Assembly (NCBI GenBank): GCA_963847715.1
Contig: CAWKAZ010000013.1
Location: 274,160 to 338,159, forward strand
Length of the DNA stretch: 64,000 nucleotides
From: Acidiflorens sp963847715
GTDB taxonomy: Bacteria; Acidobacteriota; Terriglobia; Terriglobales; Acidobacteriaceae
Direction: 5' to 3'
Numbering within the stretch: position 1 is the stretch's first letter; each line of letters starts with the position of its first letter. The translations under genes and the position numbers were made by a program. A model generated the notes under the pieces. That model did no database searches. It worked only from the letters and a program-made list of their open reading frames with translations, and had not been told where the DNA came from. Positions 1 through 11,948 of this stretch are shown in pieces.

Positions 1-2975
<2,975 letters not shown>

Positions 2976-2985
2976 GCAATCGTCG

Positions 2986-3111
2986 GTCGCTAGTCGTTGG
3001 TCGTTCGCGGCTAGCAGACTGACTCAGTTCTAAAGAACAGACCCGCAGTCTTCGCTCTTGAGGCTCCGGGTCAGAGATTTCGCTAGCGACTAACGACCGT
3101 CGACTAGCGAC
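2986..3111. repeat. Long imperfect inverted repeat between rpoB and rpoC
   Basis: Arms at 2986-3015 and 3082-3111 pair over about 30 bases with roughly six mismatches. Both arms are built from permutations of GTCGCTAGTCG / CGACTAGCGAC. The transcript between rpoB and rpoC could therefore fold into a large hairpin. A shorter piece of the same word (GACTAGCGAC) occurs at 24562-24571, where it supplies the stop codon of another gene. This points to a dispersed repeat family; effect on rpoC expression is unknown. Confidence 0.75.
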
Positions 3112-3162
3112 TACTTCAAGAGCCGCGTGCGGCGGCGCAACAGCCGAGGAAAGCGGAGGAAC

Positions 3163-6100
3163 ATGTTTCGTTCGAGCCCGTTCGATATGGCAAATCCCGT
3201 GGCTGATTTTGATGCCATTCGCATCAGCCTCGCATCCCCGGAAAAAATCCGGAGCTGGTCGCATGGCGAAGTGACCAAGCCGGAAACCATCAACTATCGC
3301 ACCTTCAAGCCTGAGCGTGACGGCTTATTCTGTGCCCGCATCTTCGGCCCGGTCACCGACTGGGAATGCCTCTGCGGCAAGTACAAGCGCATGAAGCATC
3401 GCGGCGTAATCTGCGACAAGTGCGGCGTCGAAGTCACGCTCTCCAAGGTTCGCCGTGAACGCCTCGGCCACATCGAGCTCGCGTCACCGTGCTCCCACGT
3501 ATGGTTCTTCAAAGGGTTGCCCAGCCGTATCGGACACCTGCTTGATATTTCCCTGCGCGATCTCGAAGCGATTCTCTACTTCGAAGCCTACGTGGTGGTC
3601 GATCCTGGCGACTCTCCGGTCAAAGAGCGCGAGGTGATCAAGGACGAGGCGAAGTACCGCGAGCTCGACCAGCAGTATCGCCCCGCTGGCTTCAAGGCGA
3701 TGATGGGCGCGGAAGCGATCAAGGAACTTCTCAAGCGTATTGAGGTCGACTCCCTGTCGACCGAATTGCGCGAGAAGATGAAGCACGAGACCTCACTGCA
3801 GAAGCGCCTGAAGTATGCCAAGCGCTTGAAAGTAGTCGAGGCTTTCCGCAAGAGCGGCAACAAGCCGCAGTGGATGATCCTCGACGTTCTGCCGGTGATT
3901 CCACCCGAACTGCGTCCTCTTGTTCCACTGGACGGCGGACGTTTCGCTACCTCCGATTTGAATGATCTCTATCGCCGCGTCATCAACCGCAATAATCGGT
4001 TGAAGAAGTTGATGGACCTGCATGCTCCAGAAGTCATCGTGCGCAACGAAAAGCGCATGCTGCAGGAAGCGGTCGATGCCTTGTTCGACAACGGACGCCG
4101 CGGCCGCGTTCTTCGCGGCGCCAACAACCGTCCGCTGAAGTCGCTCTCTGACACCCTCAAGGGTAAGCAGGGACGCTTCCGTCAGAACCTGCTCGGTAAG
4201 CGCGTGGACTACTCAGGACGTTCGGTTATCGTGGTCGGCCCAGAACTCAAGCTGCATCAGTGCGGTCTGCCCAAGAAGATGGCTCTGGAACTATTCAAGC
4301 CTTTTATTTATCACCGCCTCGAACAGACGGGAAACTGCACCACCATCAAGCAAGCCAAAGAGATGGTGGAGCAACAGGATCCGATCGTTTGGGACATTCT
4401 GGAAGAGGTCATCAAAGACCATCCGGTGATGTTGAACCGCGCCCCCACACTCCATCGCCTCGGCATCCAGGCGTTTGAGCCGGTGCTGGTGGAAGGCAAA
4501 GCCATCAAGATTCACCCGCTCGTCTGCACGGCGTTCAACGCGGACTTCGACGGCGACCAGATGGCCGTGCACATTCCGCTGTCGCCCGAAGCGCAGGTGG
4601 AAGCCAGCGTTCTGATGCTGTCTTCGCACAACATCCTGTCGCCCGCGTCAGGCCAGCCGATCACTGTGCCCACGCAGGACATGGTGCTTGGTCTCTATTA
4701 CCTGACCAAAGCAAAACCGGGCGCAAAGGGCGAAGGACGCTCATTCGCGAACATCGACGAAGTCGTGCTCGCGCTGGAAATGGGCGAGGTGGAAACGCTC
4801 ACGCCGATTCGCCTTCGCTACACCGGCGAGGTTATCGACTTGACGCAAGCCTACGACGATCAGGACGTGAACCACACTGAGCCGATTCACGTGACTCGCG
4901 AATTCCTGAACACGACGGTTGGGCGCGCGATTCTGAACGACCATCTGCCGAAGACTGTGCCCGGCGTGAACGTGGCCATGCCGTATATCAACGGCTTGCT
5001 CAAGAAGAAGGGCATCGGGCAACTGGTCAACTACTGCTACTTGCGATTTGGCCTCGAAGTCACCGTCAAGATGCTCGACGAGATCAAGTCGCTCGGTTTC
5101 CGTTATGCCACCCGCGCTGGATTGTCGATCGGCATCGATGACATGGTCATCCCCGACAACAAGAAGACGCTAGTGAAGGACGCCGACAAACTGGTCATCG
5201 CGGTGCAGCAACAGTACCTCGACGGCGCGATTACCAACGGAGAACGCTACAACAAGGTCATCGAAATCTGGTCCGCCATCACGGAGAAAGTTGCCGACGA
5301 AATGTTTGGCCAGATGCAGCGGCGCGACAAGGAAGGCCAGCTCAACCCGATTTACGTCATGGCCGACTCCGGCGCTCGAGGATCGAAGCAGCAGATTCGT
5401 CAGCTCTCCGGTATGCGCGGACTGATGGCGAAGCCGACTGGCGAGATTATCGAGACTCCGATCACCGCGAACTTCCGTGAAGGTCTGACGGTGCTCGAAT
5501 ACTTCATCTCGACGCACGGTGCCCGCAAAGGCTTGGCGGATACGGCACTCAAGACCGCTGACTCGGGCTATCTGACGCGGCGTCTGGTCGATGTCGCGCA
5601 GGACGTCATCATCAGCGAATACGACTGCGGCACTGTGGATGGCATCTTCGTCTCCGGTATTGTCGAGGCCGGCGAAATCATCGAACCGTTGCGCGATCGT
5701 ATCGTTGGCCGCGTCTCGCTCGAGAAAATCAAAGACTACGAGGGTCAAGTCGTGGTCGACATCAACCAGGAGATCACCGAAGACCTGGCGGGCGCAATTC
5801 AGGCCGCCGGTATCGAACGCGTGAAGATTCGCTCTGTGCTCACCTGCGAATCCCGACGCGGTGTTTGCGTCATGTGCTACGGACGTAATCTCGCTTCCGG
5901 ACGCCTGGTCGAACTCGGCGAGGCTACTGGCGTGATTGCAGCGCAGTCCATCGGCGAACCTGGAACGCAGCTCACCATGCGTACGTTCCACATCGGTGGA
6001 ACTGCATCGCGAGTTTCCGAACAGTCTCGTCTCGACGCCAAGAGTGCCGGCTCGGTGCGCTTCATCAATCTGCAAACCGTGAAATCGAAAACCGGCGACT

Positions 6101-7371
6101 TGGTAGTCATGAATCGTCAGGGTTCGATTGCGGTCGTGGACGAAAAAGGCCGCGAACGCGAACGCTATGCAGTTGTGTACGGCGCAAAGGTAAAGGTCAC
6201 GGACGGTGGTCCGGTCGCGCTCGGCGAAGCGCTGGTCGAGTGGGATCCGTACACCTTCGCGATCCTTACCGAAATCGGCGGCACGGCGCAGTTCAAGGAC
6301 TTGCAGGAAGGCATCACCTTGCACGAAGAGGTCGATGAAGTTACCGGCCTCTCGCGTCACGTCGTGGCGGATTCGCCCGACGAGAAGCGCCAACCGGCGA
6401 TCGTCATCAAAGGCAAGGCGAGCAAGCGCTACCTCATGCCGTCGCGTGCGCACCTTATGGTGCAGGACGGCGACACGGTTTATCCCGGTGACGTGCTGGC
6501 GAAGATCCCGCGCGAGACAACGAAGACCAAGGACATCACGGGCGGTCTGCCGCGTGTGGTCGAATTGTTCGAAGCCCGCAAGCCGCGCGAAACTGCCGTC
6601 ATCAGCGAAATCGATGGCGTGGTTCGATTCGGCGAAGTGGCCAAGGGACAGCGCAAACTCTACGTGGCTGCCGATAACGGCACGGAAAAGGAATACTCCG
6701 TTCCGCGCGGCGTCCACATCAACGTGCAGGAAGGCGAGCGCGTGAAAGCCGGCGAACCTTTGATGGACGGCCCGCTCAACCCGCACGACATTCTGGCCGT
6801 GCTCGGTGAGAAAGAGTTGCAGGCTTACCTGGTCAACGAAATCCAGGAAGTCTACCGCTTACAGGGCGTGAACATTTCGGATAAGCACATCGAAGTGATC
6901 GTCCGCCAGATGATGCGCTGGGTGAAAGTCGAAGACGTAGGCGACACCCAGTTCCTCCTCGAACAGCAAGTGGACAAGTTCCGCTTCCACGAGGAGAACG
7001 AGCGTGCAATCGCGAATGGTGGCAAACCGGCCACCGGACGCCCGTTGCTGCTTGGAATCACCAAGGCGTCACTCTCCACCGACTCGTTCATCTCTGCCGC
7101 CTCCTTCCAGGAGACAACGCGCGTGCTGACCGAAGCATCCATTCAGGGTGCAGTTGACCACCTGCGTGGCCTGAAGGAGAACGTGATCGTGGGCCGCTTG
7201 ATTCCCGCCGGCACCGGCATGGAGTATTACCGCAACGTGCGTCTCTCTCCCGAAATGGAAGAGGCCGCCAGCAAGGTGCAGGAAGAAGTCTCGCAAGCCT
7301 ACGAAGATGCCGAGCGCGCTCTCGAACTCATGCGTCATGAAGGTGAGACCGAAGAACTGGCCGCGGAATAA
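3163..7371 (+). CDS. rpoC: DNA-directed RNA polymerase subunit beta'
   Basis: Beta' subunit of RNA polymerase, 1402 residues with the chosen start. It carries the catalytic Mg-binding NADFDGD motif (about residues 459-465, bases 4537-4557), the N-terminal zinc-binding cysteines (CLCG...CDKC) and the second cysteine cluster (LTCESRRGVCVMCYG). ATG 3163 is chosen because it is preceded by GGAGGA (3155-3160, short spacing) and gives MFRSSPFDMANPVADFD, like other acidobacterial RpoC N-termini as I remember them; an in-frame GTG at 3127 would add 12 basic residues and has no ribosome site. Transcription probably continues from rpoB through the inverted repeat and stops at the hairpin at 7391. Confidence 0.98.
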   Translation: MFRSSPFDMANPVADFDAIRISLASPEKIRSWSHGEVTKPETINYRTFKPERDGLFCARIFGPVTDWECLCGKYKRMKHRGVICDKCGVEVTLSKVRRERLGHIELASPCSHVWFFKGLPSRIGHLLDISLRDLEAILYFEAYVVVDPGDSPVKEREVIKDEAKYRELDQQYRPAGFKAMMGAEAIKELLKRIEVDSLSTELREKMKHETSLQKRLKYAKRLKVVEAFRKSGNKPQWMILDVLPVIPPELRPLVPLDGGRFATSDLNDLYRRVINRNNRLKKLMDLHAPEVIVRNEKRMLQEAVDALFDNGRRGRVLRGANNRPLKSLSDTLKGKQGRFRQNLLGKRVDYSGRSVIVVGPELKLHQCGLPKKMALELFKPFIYHRLEQTGNCTTIKQAKEMVEQQDPIVWDILEEVIKDHPVMLNRAPTLHRLGIQAFEPVLVEGKAIKIHPLVCTAFNADFDGDQMAVHIPLSPEAQVEASVLMLSSHNILSPASGQPITVPTQDMVLGLYYLTKAKPGAKGEGRSFANIDEVVLALEMGEVETLTPIRLRYTGEVIDLTQAYDDQDVNHTEPIHVTREFLNTTVGRAILNDHLPKTVPGVNVAMPYINGLLKKKGIGQLVNYCYLRFGLEVTVKMLDEIKSLGFRYATRAGLSIGIDDMVIPDNKKTLVKDADKLVIAVQQQYLDGAITNGERYNKVIEIWSAITEKVADEMFGQMQRRDKEGQLNPIYVMADSGARGSKQQIRQLSGMRGLMAKPTGEIIETPITANFREGLTVLEYFISTHGARKGLADTALKTADSGYLTRRLVDVAQDVIISEYDCGTVDGIFVSGIVEAGEIIEPLRDRIVGRVSLEKIKDYEGQVVVDINQEITEDLAGAIQAAGIERVKIRSVLTCESRRGVCVMCYGRNLASGRLVELGEATGVIAAQSIGEPGTQLTMRTFHIGGTASRVSEQSRLDAKSAGSVRFINLQTVKSKTGDLVVMNRQGSIAVVDEKGRERERYAVVYGAKVKVTDGGPVALGEALVEWDPYTFAILTEIGGTAQFKDLQEGITLHEEVDEVTGLSRHVVADSPDEKRQPAIVIKGKASKRYLMPSRAHLMVQDGDTVYPGDVLAKIPRETTKTKDITGGLPRVVELFEARKPRETAVISEIDGVVRFGEVAKGQRKLYVAADNGTEKEYSVPRGVHINVQEGERVKAGEPLMDGPLNPHDILAVLGEKELQAYLVNEIQEVYRLQGVNISDKHIEVIVRQMMRWVKVEDVGDTQFLLEQQVDKFRFHEENERAIANGGKPATGRPLLLGITKASLSTDSFISAASFQETTRVLTEASIQGAVDHLRGLKENVIVGRLIPAGTGMEYYRNVRLSPEMEEAASKVQEEVSQAYEDAERALELMRHEGETEELAAE

Positions 7372-7390
7372 ACCAGAACGAATTCACCAC

Positions 7391-7421
7391 AGGGGCGACG
7401 CGAGTCGCCCCTGATTTTCTT
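7391..7421 (+). terminator. Rho-independent terminator after rpoC
   Basis: Perfect 9-bp stem AGGGGCGAC / GTCGCCCCT around a GCGA tetraloop, followed by GATTTTCTT. It lies 20 bases after the rpoC stop and just before the next start codon. Confidence 0.9.
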
Positions 7422-7426
7422 GCACG

Positions 7427-8410
7427 ATGCTTTTACTTAAAACGCTTCATCGTCCAATGTCTTTAGCGCTGGAACCACAGAACCTTACCCGGGATCCCCA
7501 GGACCGCAACACCCCGCCGGAACCTGTTCCTGGCGGATTGGTGTTGGCTCCGGCATTGGGACGCTTCTGGCGGCTGTTTCGCCTCTCCATCTGGCGCGCT
7601 TTCGAACACGACGCTTTCGGAACCGCAAAAGCTTCGGCATATTCCTCCATCTTCACTTTTTTCCCCGCTCTCCTCGTGCTCGGCTCCGTCCTCGCTACCC
7701 TGAATCGCGGTGAGGTGTACCTCCGCGAAATTTCCTACGCACTGGGAACTATCTTGCCGGCGGGCAGCTCCACCGTCCTCGCCTATCTCAGAGGCAGCGC
7801 GCACCGGCCCGTGGGACTTCTGATTTCCACCTCCTTGCTTACCATCTGGAGCGCTTCCGGCGTCATCATCTCCTGGATGGATGGGTTCCGCCGCGCTTAC
7901 CAGCTTCCAAAGACATGGGGAATTATTCAGGAGCGGGTGATCGCCATTTCTCTGGTTCTGATGGCTGGCATCCCGATGACGTTCTCCACCATCCTGGTGG
8001 CCTTCGGGAGCCGCATTGAAATGCGGATCCTGTTTTACATCGGACACGAATTCGGACCCCTGATTCTGCTCGCATGGGGCGCCATACGCTGGGTAATCGC
8101 CATCATGACCAGCATTGCCGTGATCCAGCTCATCTACCATAACGCCGTGCCGCGTACTCAGCCATGGCATAGCGTCTTGCCGGGGGCCGTTCTCGCCACC
8201 GCCATGTGGTTGATCTCTACTGCCCTGTTTGGTTGGTACCTGCAGCATTACGCGGATTACAGCGTCATCTATGGTTCGCTCGGAGTCGGCATCGCGCTCT
8301 TGGTCTGGATGTATTTGATCTCGCTGGTCGTGCTGATCGGTGCCGAATTCAATGCCATGCTCTTTCCCCGCGCTCTCACCAGGGTTCCACCGCCGCAAAT
8401 TGTGAAATAA
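7427..8410 (+). CDS. YihY/BrkB-family inner membrane protein
   Basis: Polytopic membrane protein of 327 residues with about six hydrophobic segments. The family signatures are visible: an early DAFGTAKASAYSSIFTFFPA segment, the SASGVIISWMDGFRRAYQ motif, and the late YADYSVIYGSLGVGIALLVW motif typical of YihY/BrkB. Function of the family is unsettled (once called RNase BN by mistake); membrane transport is often assumed. The start is uncertain: ATG 7427 and ATG 7457 are both possible and neither has a clear ribosome site. It lies between the rpoC terminator and pyruvate kinase on the same strand. Confidence 0.9.
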   Translation: MLLLKTLHRPMSLALEPQNLTRDPQDRNTPPEPVPGGLVLAPALGRFWRLFRLSIWRAFEHDAFGTAKASAYSSIFTFFPALLVLGSVLATLNRGEVYLREISYALGTILPAGSSTVLAYLRGSAHRPVGLLISTSLLTIWSASGVIISWMDGFRRAYQLPKTWGIIQERVIAISLVLMAGIPMTFSTILVAFGSRIEMRILFYIGHEFGPLILLAWGAIRWVIAIMTSIAVIQLIYHNAVPRTQPWHSVLPGAVLATAMWLISTALFGWYLQHYADYSVIYGSLGVGIALLVWMYLISLVVLIGAEFNAMLFPRALTRVPPPQIVK

Positions 8411-8444
8411 GATCAGTAAACCTTCCGCAACGAGGATTCGCGAC

Positions 8445-9980
8445 TTGAAAGAACGCAAACTCAATCTGGTCGATGGCGATCTCACCCCTGCCTCGGCTGC
8501 TCCGGACGGTGAAACGGGCGAACGTGTACGCCGGGCAAAGATTATCTGCACCATCGGCCCTGCCTCCGATTCCGAGATAATGATCCGCGATCTGATGCGC
8601 ACCGGCATGGATGTGGCCCGCCTGAATTTCTCTCACGGAACGCACGCCGAACACGCTCGTCGAATTCAGCGCCTGCGCCGCGTCGCCCGTCAGCTGAAGC
8701 GAACAGTGTGTATTCTGCAGGATCTTCAAGGCCCGAAGATCCGAACCGGCCGCTTGAAAGATAGCAAGCCCGTCATGCTGAAGGCGGGCGCTGTTCTAAC
8801 GATCTCGCCGCGCAAGCTGGCAGGCACCGCTGAGTTGATTTCCACTGACTTTGCCGGCCTGGCCCGGGAAGTGGAACCCGGCGCACGGATTCTCCTCTCC
8901 GACGGCCGCATTGAGCTCAAAGTGCGGTCGATTCGTGGCGGCGATGTGGAATGTGAAATTGTGAACGGCGGTATGTTGGGCGAACAGCAAGGCATTAATC
9001 TGCCCGGCGCGGCGCTGGCGATCCCTGCCCTGACTGACAAAGACAAACTGGACCTTCAGTTTGGCCTGAGACATGGCGTCGATGTGGTTGCGCTCTCCTT
9101 TGTTCGCTCCGCTGAGGACATCCGCGAAGCCAAGAGTCTGATGCGAGGGTTTGGCAAATCTGTTCCTATCATTGCGAAGCTGGAGAAGCCCCAAGCCATC
9201 GAGCGCCTGGAAGAAATCCTGGAAGTGGCCAACGGCGTAATGATTGCGCGTGGCGATCTGGGTGTTGAAGTTCCGCCCGAGCGTGTGCCGATCATCCAAA
9301 AGCTGGTGATTCAGCGTGCCGGAGTATGGCGCAAGCCGGTCATCACTGCCACTCAGATGCTCGAGTCGATGACCGAAAACCCGCGCCCAACAAGGGCGGA
9401 GGCAAGCGACGTCGCCAACGCAATCTTTGACGGTACCGACGTCGTAATGCTCTCCGGAGAAACTGCTAGTGGCCGATATCCGCGCGAGACCGTGGCCATG
9501 ATGTCCCGCATCATCATGGAAGCCGAAGCCAGCATCGCGCAGTTGCCATCCTCGCCGCGCCGCCGCCGCGAGGAGCATCGCTACTCCGTGGCCGAAACCA
9601 TTTGTGAGTCAATTGCTCACGCCGCCGAAGATCTGCCCATGCGCGCGATCGCTGTCTTCACCGAAAGCGGCAATACCGCGCGCATGATTTCGAAGCACCG
9701 CCCGAAGGTCTGCATCTACGCTTTCAGCCGCAAGCCGGAAGTCTGCAATCGCATGAACGCGCTGTGGGGTGTCCATCCGCTATACAAGAAAGAATGGGAG
9801 TCGGCAGAAGCCATGCTGAGAACGGCGGAAAAGGAACTGCTTCCGAAAGGACTACTTCGCAGCGGCGACATTCTCGGCTTGGTGGCCGGAACCAAGCTCA
9901 CTTCTGGCGCTACGAACTTCATGCGGTTACACACGGTGGGAGAAATTCCCAAGGCGCGCTCGAAGCGCAAGCAGAAGTAA
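8445..9980 (+). CDS. pyk: Pyruvate kinase
   Basis: Converts phosphoenolpyruvate and ADP to pyruvate and ATP, last step of glycolysis, cytosolic. 511 residues. The barrel start KIICTIGPASDSE and NFSHGTH, the lysine signature PIIAKLEKPQAI, the MIARGDLGVE substrate loop and the nucleotide/K-site segment TATQMLESM are all present, with a C-terminal domain of normal length. The start is TTG 8445 with GAGG at 8432-8435 (9-base gap); it gives an extra N-terminal stretch of about 25 residues before the barrel. A small hydrolase gene starts 8 bases downstream, so the two are probably co-transcribed. Confidence 0.97.
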   Translation: MKERKLNLVDGDLTPASAAPDGETGERVRRAKIICTIGPASDSEIMIRDLMRTGMDVARLNFSHGTHAEHARRIQRLRRVARQLKRTVCILQDLQGPKIRTGRLKDSKPVMLKAGAVLTISPRKLAGTAELISTDFAGLAREVEPGARILLSDGRIELKVRSIRGGDVECEIVNGGMLGEQQGINLPGAALAIPALTDKDKLDLQFGLRHGVDVVALSFVRSAEDIREAKSLMRGFGKSVPIIAKLEKPQAIERLEEILEVANGVMIARGDLGVEVPPERVPIIQKLVIQRAGVWRKPVITATQMLESMTENPRPTRAEASDVANAIFDGTDVVMLSGETASGRYPRETVAMMSRIIMEAEASIAQLPSSPRRRREEHRYSVAETICESIAHAAEDLPMRAIAVFTESGNTARMISKHRPKVCIYAFSRKPEVCNRMNALWGVHPLYKKEWESAEAMLRTAEKELLPKGLLRSGDILGLVAGTKLTSGATNFMRLHTVGEIPKARSKRKQK

Positions 9981-9987
9981 CCAGAAT

Positions 9988-10650
9988 ATGGCCGCCGCGA
10001 TTCCATTTTTCGACGACACGCTAAACCCTCCGGTCCGCGGCCACCTGCACTTGCCGGTAACTCCCAACGGAGACGCGTTGGTACTCACCCACGGTGCTGG
10101 CTCAAGCAGCACCGCTCCGTTATTGGTCGCGCTCAGCGAAGCGTTTGCCGGGAGTGGGTTCACTGTTCTGCGCTGCGACCTGCCGTTCCGTCAGGATCGG
10201 CGCACCGGCCCTCCCTTCCCCGGAAACGCGGAACGTGACCGCCTGGGCCTGCACAACGCGGTAGAAGTAATGCGAAAGCAAGTAAGCGGGAAGATATTCC
10301 TCGGCGGCCATTCCTATGGTGGACGCCAGGCGACGATGCTCAGCGCCGCCGAACCTGGCCTTGTCTCCGGCCTTTTGCTGCTTTCTTACCCGCTGCATCC
10401 GCCACGCAAACCAGATCAACTCCGCACCCAGCATCTGCCTAACTTGCGCACGCCTAGTTTGTTCATCCACGGAACGCGCGATCCATTTGGAAGCATCGAA
10501 GAGGTGCAGAAGGCTCTGGCTTTGATCCCCGCCAAAACCGAATTAATAGCGGTGGATGGAGCCGGCCACGACCTGGGCTTCAAAGAGAAAAGTCAGGCTC
10601 CGGAACTGCCCGGCAAGATTGTCACCGAGTTCCTGCAGTTCATGCGGTAG
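9988..10650 (+). CDS. Alpha/beta hydrolase, KANL3/Tex30-like dienelactone hydrolase fold
   Basis: Cytosolic alpha/beta hydrolase of 220 residues. The nucleophile elbow is GGHSYGGRQ, the likely acid is in GTRDPFG and the histidine in DGAGHDLG, in the usual order, so a Ser-Asp-His triad is complete. The early LTHGAGSSS segment resembles the oxyanion-hole region of the KANL3/Tex30 group. The substrate cannot be told from sequence. ATG 9988 is only 8 bases after the pyk stop, which suggests one transcript, but no metabolic link is obvious. Confidence 0.85.
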   Translation: MAAAIPFFDDTLNPPVRGHLHLPVTPNGDALVLTHGAGSSSTAPLLVALSEAFAGSGFTVLRCDLPFRQDRRTGPPFPGNAERDRLGLHNAVEVMRKQVSGKIFLGGHSYGGRQATMLSAAEPGLVSGLLLLSYPLHPPRKPDQLRTQHLPNLRTPSLFIHGTRDPFGSIEEVQKALALIPAKTELIAVDGAGHDLGFKEKSQAPELPGKIVTEFLQFMR

Positions 10651-10694
10651 CTCCGCCGCTAAGCCAGGTCCTCGCGGACATCGAATTCTTGAAG

Positions 10695-10964
10695 CTATCG
10701 TACATGCTTTGGAGGAGGTGTTTTGGGAGACTGCTCTTTGGACTGTGGCTTGTCCGGAACGCACATCAAGTAAGAAGGAGCTTTCATTCGCGGATCAGGT
10801 GGGTCCACTGCCTGCTGATGGTATCCCGCAGGGCAAGTCCGATCGGGCAGAAGTTCACATCCGGTGACGCCGTATCGCGTGACCGGCTTGCAGGCGGGAG
10901 CGGATTGCGCCGCGCTCACGGATGCAAGAAATAACATCATGCTGCCGGTCATTCGGAAACGCAT
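10695..10964 (-). CDS. Small exported cysteine-containing protein, unknown function
   Basis: 89 residues: a hydrophobic signal-like start (SMMLFLASVSAAQSAPA) followed by a short mature part with four cysteines (in ACKPV, GCELL, TCPAGYH and MCVPD) and a Pro/Lys-rich tail. The ATG at 10964 has AAGGAG five bases upstream on the minus strand, which supports translation. I do not recognise a family. It is convergent with the hydrolase gene on the left and in line with, but downstream of nothing on, the rhomboid gene strand. Confidence 0.65.
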   Translation of the reverse strand: MRFRMTGSMMLFLASVSAAQSAPACKPVTRYGVTGCELLPDRTCPAGYHQQAVDPPDPRMKAPSYLMCVPDKPQSKEQSPKTPPPKHVR

Positions 10965-11012
10965 CCTGGCTCCTTATCCTCAATCTCGCAGACACACTCC
11001 TAAGTAAGATGC

Positions 11013-11849
11013 TTAATTCACCCAACCTGATTTTCCGCCGCCATTCGTCTTGTCGTCGTCCGGAGGAATGTAGTTACCGTGCTCGTCGAAACTGACTTTG
11101 CGGTCGTGATCGCGCATATAAACTTCGAATTTCTTTGCTGCCCGCCGCCGCTTCCAGCGGTAATAGGAATTCCGCACGCTGAAGTAGCGCTCAGACGCCG
11201 CATAGCTGACACCGCGTTTCGGCATGAACTTCACCCAGAGAAAACCGAAGAACAATCCGCCGAGATGAGCGAAGACCGCGATACCGCCCTGCTTCGGGTC
11301 GAGAACCGCAACAATGGCGACCAGAACCCAGATCCCCACCAGATATTTGGCCTTGATGCGGAAGGGCAGAGGAAACATGTACATTTCCTGGTCGGCGTAG
11401 AGGATGCCGAAGGCCATGAGCAGACCGAATATGCCTCCGGAGGCGCCCACCGTCCCACCGTTGGGGCTCATTCCCAGAAAATGCGTATAGGAGACACCGA
11501 CTGTCACCAATGCGGCGCCTACCACGCAGAATGTATAACACTCGATGAATCGGCGCGGGCCCCAATCACTCTCCAGGTACGCGCCGATAAACCAGAGCGT
11601 AAGCATGTTAAAAAAAAGATGACTGAAGCTGGCGTGCAGAAGCGAGTAAGTTACCAACTGCCAGATCTCGCCCCTCATCACAAAGACGGGGATGAGTGCA
11701 AACCAATCCTCTACCCAGCTGAGATCGAGGCCGAAGATTCGGCGCACGATGAGTTCGAGCAGAAAGATGGCCGTGCACGCAATAATGATGCGCTTCACCC
11801 ACCCTGCAAACGGTGGAAAGCTAAACGAGATGGTTTGTCCGCGACTCAA
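11013..11849 (-). CDS. Rhomboid-family intramembrane serine protease
   Basis: Membrane serine protease of 278 residues with the chosen start. The catalytic serine is in GASGGIFG and the histidine in AHLGGLFFGF; the HASFSHLFFNM segment of rhomboid helix 2 is present, with about six membrane helices. The C-terminal tail is soluble, basic then acidic (MRDHDRKVSFDEHGNYIPPD). A longer reading frame back to 11933 exists, but those residues (such as SETLKPG) are encoded by the inverted repeat at 11861-11945, so I prefer TTG 11849 just after the repeat. The ribosome site there is weak, so the start is uncertain; the protease call is firm. Confidence 0.9.
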   Translation of the reverse strand: MSRGQTISFSFPPFAGWVKRIIIACTAIFLLELIVRRIFGLDLSWVEDWFALIPVFVMRGEIWQLVTYSLLHASFSHLFFNMLTLWFIGAYLESDWGPRRFIECYTFCVVGAALVTVGVSYTHFLGMSPNGGTVGASGGIFGLLMAFGILYADQEMYMFPLPFRIKAKYLVGIWVLVAIVAVLDPKQGGIAVFAHLGGLFFGFLWVKFMPKRGVSYAASERYFSVRNSYYRWKRRRAAKKFEVYMRDHDRKVSFDEHGNYIPPDDDKTNGGGKSGWVN

Positions 11850-11860
11850 GTAGATTCCGG

Positions 11861-11945
11861 GTTTCAACGTTTCAGAGTTCCAAGGTTTCAGGGAAGGCCA
11901 AGCCCACAGGTCTTTAACTTTGAAACCTTGCAACTCTGAAACCTC
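11861..11945. repeat. Dispersed inverted repeat, TTTCAGAGTT family, copy 1
   Basis: Arms at 11861-11892 and 11919-11945 share the words TTTCAGAGTT and CAAGGTTTCA in inverted order. It sits between the M28 peptidase and rhomboid genes and has a second, more perfect copy at 41259-41369. Its in-frame translation creates a false N-terminus on the rhomboid gene. Confidence 0.85.
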
Positions 11946-11948
11946 CTC

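Noticed and set aside
5170..6786. 538-codon open frame on the minus strand
   Set aside because: Antisense to rpoC with no domain; same explanation.
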